Program-made: the position numbers and the translations under genes
The notes under the pieces: model-generated
Told to the model about the DNA's origin: nothing
The model's input: only the letters and a program-made list of their open reading frames with translations
Databases searched by the model: none
Assembly (NCBI GenBank): GCA_963921795.1
Contig: OY997651.1
Coordinates: 53,068,018-53,132,017, forward strand
DNA from: Nannobrachium achirus
Lineage: Eukaryota > Chordata > Actinopteri > Myctophiformes > Myctophidae
Direction of reading: 5' to 3'
DNA: 64,000 bases
Shown here: in pieces, positions 57,863 through 64,000 of the stretch
Position numbering within the stretch: position 1 is the stretch's first letter
How the letters are laid out: every line of letters starts with the position of its first letter

Positions 57863-58387
57863 CCTGTTATAGAATAAATTATATTAGAACTAACAGACTA
57901 ATGGTACCAAAGTCTGTTAACAGAATACAGACATTAGAAATAACAGACCACCATGACTGGTGCTGGTATCTATTAATGAAATCTTAAATCTTAAACCAAC
58001 AGCTTGAGAACCACTGGGTATCGCAATAGTGTCGTACCACAAATATTCACAATATATCGTGATACTATTGCATCGTGACCCAAGTATCGTGATATGTATT
58101 ACATCGCAAGATTCTTGCCAATATCCACCATGGATATGGATTGTGTAAGAAAAGGTGTGTTAATTCCATTTATCGACTCAGGAAGTAATAAAGGATATAC
58201 AGTACATGATCTTAGGCCTCACGCATTCCGCACGCAAATTGCTTCAATCTAATCAAACCTGTCAGCTTTCTTTCATCATATTACAATAGGCTATAATTAT
58301 GTACTTTATTATGGCACTACATTTATTTTCACAAAGCTGAAGATTAGCTGCACCAGTCAAATGCCATTAGATGCATGTCTGAGCTGG

Positions 58388-59932
<1,545 letters not shown>

Positions 59933-60303
59933 TGTGTCAAGTTCAGGTAAGTCAGAGGATATTAATAAAACCTGGGAATAAATGTGTTACCAAACGATTT
60001 TCGTCCGACATTTTGTTGTTTGAACTTGTTTCATGAAACTCGCTTATAAGGGTGTAAAAGGTGCGCAAGCCAATCAGCGTCCGTCTCGGGGGCTCTGTGA
60101 TTGACAGCGCCTGTTAGCCAACCAGATGCGTTTATTTCAATGGGAAATCACTCCCCACATTCAATTCAATTCTCAGCTCTTAATATAAATGTTGTTGCAT
60201 TTGGAAGTGCAGTTTCTGTTGAATAGCCTACTGATTAAGTGTTATTATGTCAACAGATCTGACACAATCTAAATGCAAATATTCAAAGCTTAAGGTTGTT
60301 CAC

Positions 60304-61080
60304 ATTGATTGATTGATTCATTGATTGATTGATTGATTGGTTGAAGACTTTATTAGATGTTTGCATAGGAAAAGGTACAGTTTCATGACGGTACAGTTCA
60401 CTGGTACAAGGTCTACTAAAAGGAGATCCTAGAAAAGACTAAGCTTATTTCCATAGGAAACCATTGAAGTATCTCATATAACATTGAATGACAGATGGCT
60501 AGAACACAGTACTATGCAGTAGATATAGTCAGGAAAAAAGGGGAAAACATACAAAAATACTGTAGGTAGAAAAAAAGGGGAAAACATTTTGAAAAAATAC
60601 AATAAAAACATACAGTAGGTAAATACAAAGAGGGGTCAGGGGAGGGTAGGGCTGGGCTATGTTTGTTTTTACCAGTTGCAAACGGCTGCTGCCTGTAAGT
60701 GGTTTTTCAGGGCGATTTTAAAGGATGCTAGTGATCCACACTCCTTTAAGGCCTTCGGCAAGGTGTTCCACATTTTTGTGGTATAGCAGAAGAACGAGTT
60801 TGACCCTTTCTTTGAAGTTACTTGTGATCTGTGGCACTGCCTCTGGTGTTGTAATTATGTGTACACCCATAACCTTTATAAAGCTGTTTTTTTCTAAAGT
60901 TTCATGCCTATTCACATGACATAGCATGGTAAATAATATTCCCATGTAATAACACCAGGAAGGAAAGTTCATATACCTACAGTTTATGCATTTTAAACAT
61001 ATATGTGCCTGCTCGAAGTAATTTAACATCTAATCCTGTGTTTCTTAGACTACAATATAGGCTACTTAAGGCATTATCAT
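60304..61080 (-). mobile_element. LINE 3' end with RT C-terminus and (CAAT)n tail
   Basis: The minus strand carries relics such as HNYNTRGSATDHK and a clear C-terminal motif KMWNTLPKALKECGSLASF, ALKNHLQAAAV, then a stop, a 3' UTR and a (CAAT)n tail at 60345-60304. This is the usual end of fish LINEs of the L2/Rex1-like type (clade not certain). Upstream frames are interrupted, so it is a dead copy. Confidence 0.65.
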
Positions 61081-61099
61081 CATTAGAATAGAATGTCAC

Positions 61100-61820
61100 A
61101 CTGATCGTGGCTATACTGGAAAAAGTCCATAAAACGAACAGTTTGTAGTTGTGGATATTGTACTTGTTATTCTTGCTAGCGCAACATAAGGGTCCATTTT
61201 GGTTCCTAACTACTGTATGCATAATTATTCTGGGGACCATCTGGAATCCCCTCGAGGAGCCTTTGGGATACCCAGACCCCACATTGAGAATCACATTGTT
61301 CAAGAGACCTGCAGTGTGATCCTTATCCTTATAGGCTGTAAATCGCTTGTTTTGATTGTGTTGGCAACAACTATATTAACTGATGCTTATATGCAAATGA
61401 GACTATACGTATTTACAATATATCAACCTGAAACTTTTCTTGGCAATTTGCATTGAAAGGTTTCAGAACAACACAGTTGATTAGTCATTTGCATAGATTG
61501 TCTGGAGAGAAAATCTGAATGCTGTTAAGAATCTAAAATGTAATGTTCACATTTTGTCCTATAGCACTGTATATACATTATCTCCCAAAGCGTACAGTCT
61601 AGAACTGACACTTACATACTTAGTTGTGCCTATGACTACCCATTGTTCAGCGCTTGTAAATGGTTGTACCGGTAAGTAACAGTACAGCAGCAGTTATAGC
61701 AGCTGATAGCAAACAAATTCTTGTCGCTGAGCTGTGGGGAAATCTCTATGGGTATTAAAAATCTTTGGCATTCACTCACACAGCAGATTTATGCCTTAAG
61801 AATTGTGTATTACATAATAT
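61100..61820. other. Non-coding stretch
   Basis: No exon or element end recognised. Confidence 0.35.
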
Positions 61821-61821
61821 A

Positions 61822-62002
61822 ACTAGACCAGGTCAACCTGGTTGTGCCAGACCCCCTGTCTGTCATCATCATTTATGACATCATGCCTTTTGTAGGCATG
61901 TCATCATCATGTCATCATCATATATACCCTTTATATAGAAAACCCGGACAGACCGACATTTGCTTATGTAGGCCTACCCATTTCATGGGTCTGGCAATAA
62001 CT
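61822..62002. mobile_element. Short inverted-repeat element (GGGTCTGGCA ends)
   Basis: CTAGACCAGGTCAACCTGGT with TGTGCCAGACCC at the left and GGGTCTGGCAATAACTAG at the right, about 180 bp, with repeated GTCATCATCAT inside. Same termini as 53417-54062. Confidence 0.5.
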
Positions 62003-62351
62003 AGAAATACTGTTCCTACGAAACAATGTGGGCTCGCTCCGAGCTCTTATACCAAACTCTGCTGACATCACCCTATGTAACACCATGTATGGGCACAAAG
62101 ATCTACCCTTTGACTGCACCTCATTGGCTAAGGGCCCTGCCTTTGTACTGTCGGGCGGACCTTGGTAGATAAATAAATAATGAAGATAACATAGTGTTCT
62201 CGCCTTTCAGGCGAGCCCACAATAAGTGCACAACCCATCTGAAAACCTGTTTATAAGAGTCTTTGAGAGAGATTCCAGTTATAGACTGATCAGGTGGGAC
62301 TTCAACCATTGAGAGCTCTCTGTAGGGCCTTCCTGTTCAGCTGTCCCTCCA

Positions 62352-63038
62352 TCAGTTCAGCTGTTCGTTTTTTGCCCAGTCTTGCCATCCGCCGGGGTAA
62401 TGCTGTGCATTTTTGTATCCCAGTGAGGTGGCCGTGTCAAGGGCTTTCTTGCTCCTAATCCCAGCCAAGCAGGTGAAGACAATGTTATCTGTCGGCTGGG
62501 GCATGTCTCCACCATACTTCTCCTTGAACTCCTCCGGATCCAGTTGGAGGGCAAGGTTCACCTGTTCCAAGGGTACGTTGATGGACCCCGGAATGCTTCC
62601 ATACTCTCTGAGCTCCCAGGGCTCCCGGACGTCCAGGACCACTGCCGTCCGTCCGGCCAGGTCCTGCTTCAGTTGGTCATAGGTCACGTCTGCGTGTACT
62701 GGAGACGAGCTGTAACACCGTAGCAACAATTCTGTCTTTGAGGTCAGTGCATATGAACAACGTGCGTGAGAGTTGCTGACCAGACTGGACACGGTGGACA
62801 GTGATCGTCCCGAGGCACACGCACCACCACAACGACGAACATCTGGGTTCAAGAGCAGACGAGGAATGACACCCGTAGCCCTTAGGCACTTTCTGAGAGC
62901 CATAGCAGCACTACTTGTACTTCTAACGCTAGTTGTAGACCTATGTACACGGATTTGATAGCCCGGTGGAGCAGCAGCAGCAGCCAGCAGGAACTTGCAA
63001 TGTCGCTTCACACGCACACCAGTATTGTTGGCATCCAT
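62352..63038 (-). CDS. tstd3: Tstd3-like mitochondrial rhodanese
   Basis: A 228-codon frame without introns. Residues 118-226 form one rhodanese domain: VTYDQLKQDL, VVLDVREPWEL, GSIPGSINVPL, FKEKYGG, then the active-site loop FTCLAGIRSKKA (catalytic C190) and HYPGGWQDWA. Rhodaneses move sulfane sulfur from thiosulfate or persulfides via that cysteine. The single domain and motif order fit TSTD3 rather than TSTD1. The N-terminus is Arg/Ser-rich with LLLRCYSSS (R-x-Y|S), a mitochondrial cleavage-type site near residue 109. The start may be M1 or M46 (AMALRKC). The uninterrupted frame could mean a single-exon gene or a retrocopy; no poly(A) tract was seen. Confidence 0.8.
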   Translation of the reverse strand: MDANNTGVRVKRHCKFLLAAAAAPPGYQIRVHRSTTSVRSTSSAAMALRKCLRATGVIPRLLLNPDVRRCGGACASGRSLSTVSSLVSNSHARCSYALTSKTELLLRCYSSSPVHADVTYDQLKQDLAGRTAVVLDVREPWELREYGSIPGSINVPLEQVNLALQLDPEEFKEKYGGDMPQPTDNIVFTCLAGIRSKKALDTATSLGYKNAQHYPGGWQDWAKNEQLN

Positions 63039-63594
63039 CTTTCCAGGTCAGATACTTAAAGGGACTGTACACAGGAAATGCCTTATTTGGGCATTTCCTG
63101 CTCAGAGGCACTAAAAACCTCACCTGATGACCCGTGAAGTTGAGTCAAGTGATGTCATCAGAATCTGCTGCAAATCACATGACAGAGATATATCAGTGTT
63201 TTGATGCTATGCCCTAGACTCTAGGGCCTAGAGTACACCATCTTGTGGGCAGTGTGCCAGGCTATGCCCTAGTGGGCATCGCCATCTTCTGGCTATAATA
63301 ATGATTTCCCTGTCTTTAGTGGAACGCCCCCCACAGCCCTTCAAATAAACAACATTTGTTTGTTTTCTACTTCCTGTGTACATGGTCTTTAAGCTTTGAC
63401 GTTTTGTCCCACATGTTCTTTTCCCCTCTGACAGTGCTCTGCTCCCTCGTAACTCAATGTCCAAGACATTGTTCTTTACTGCTGTTGGCATTATTTGTTT
63501 GGAAACAAAGTTGACTTACTTCATTTCAGATTAATCATAATTTCCTGGAGGACAGAAGGGATTTGCGCTGCTCAGCACATCCTTCGGTTATTTC

Positions 63595-64000
63595 AAAGAT
63601 TTATCTTGTCGTGTATTTCTGGTCATTGAGTGTTGGTGAGTGTTGGTGAAAAGTGTTGGTCGAAGAGATTTGGGCCTTGCCCAAGGCATCTAATGACTCT
63701 TCCACTCGTGGCAGTGGATAGGCATCTTTGCGTGTCACCTGATTTAACCTTCTTCTATCACAGCAGAAGTGCACAGTTCCATCTTTCTTGATGACTATCA
63801 CTGCAGGTGAAGCCCATGGGCTAGAACTCTCCTTGAGAATCCCTTGACTCAACAGGTCTTGGGCATGCATTTTGAACTCTTGGAAGACCTGTGGTGGGAC
63901 TCTACGATGTCTCCGTTTGATGGGGCTGCATCTCCAGTCGGGATGTTATGTACCACTGTTGCTGTATAGCCATAGTCCTGTCCATCTTGTGAGAACACAT
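63595..64000 (-). pseudogene. Ty3/gypsy reverse transcriptase fragment
   Basis: The minus strand shows the start of a Ty3/gypsy RT domain: RRVPPQVFQEF upstream, then LLSQGILKESSSPWASPAVI and KDGTVHFCCDRRRLNQVT with PLPRVEESLDALGKA. A one-base slip near 63900 breaks the frame, and the sequence diverges before the catalytic YxDD motif, so it is dead. The element continues beyond the right edge. Confidence 0.75.

Overview
The window looks like nuclear DNA of a ray-finned (teleost) fish. Evidence: spliced vertebrate-type exons (a group B SRCR domain, a Tstd3-like rhodanese), dense hAT and PIF/Harbinger DNA transposons with clear target-site duplications (TSDs), a tyrosine-recombinase retrotransposon of the Ngaro/PAT layout, Ty3/gypsy pieces, a tRNA-derived SINE, LINE 3' ends and many long (GT)n tracts. 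I cannot name the species. There are no bacterial-type operons, CRISPR arrays or functional tRNA/rRNA genes. Coding density is low, and most short reading frames are microsatellite or transposon noise.

Layout. 0-6 kb: two minus-strand exons of an SRCR receptor gene (2812-3132 and 436-530, with matching splice phase); the intron holds a hAT element that itself carries a nested Helitron-like insertion, and hAT, foldback and hairpin elements follow upstream. 7.4-9 kb: a palindrome-rich hAT-like element and the 3' end of a chromodomain Ty3/gypsy element with its LTR. 9.7-20.3 kb: one nested stack. An Ngaro-type element (split direct repeats A1...B1-A2-B2, decayed tyrosine recombinase) was entered by a 4.6 kb two-gene Harbinger transposon (DDE transposase plus spliced Myb/SANT partner, TCA TSD), which in turn was entered by a hAT MITE with an exact 8 bp TSD.

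22.04-50.67 kb: the main feature is a direct tandem array of four copies of a unit of about 6.09 kb. Each unit carries minus-strand exons with an F-box-like segment, a BEN-domain-like segment, several unrecognised exons and a Harbinger transposase N-terminal fragment. Unit 1 is enlarged by a hAT (1601 bp) and a Harbinger-like insertion (1948 bp), unit 4 by a 711 bp Helitron-like insertion; the sister units show the empty sites. The array ends sharply, about 100 bp before a short interstitial TTAGGG tract, and a diverged paralogous fragment lies beyond it. Only the leftmost unit keeps its F-box gene joined to the downstream coding sequence; the other copies are cut at the unit joint.

52-64 kb: SINE and LINE relics, further hAT or foldback elements, a local tandem duplication, an intronless Tstd3-like mitochondrial rhodanese reading frame (62352-63038, minus) and a decayed gypsy reverse transcriptase at the right edge.

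A palindromic hairpin family (arms resembling AAAATAGC-x-GATCTACAAGC) recurs at more than a dozen sites, inside several different transposons and outside them. With the tandem array, it is the least conventional signal here.
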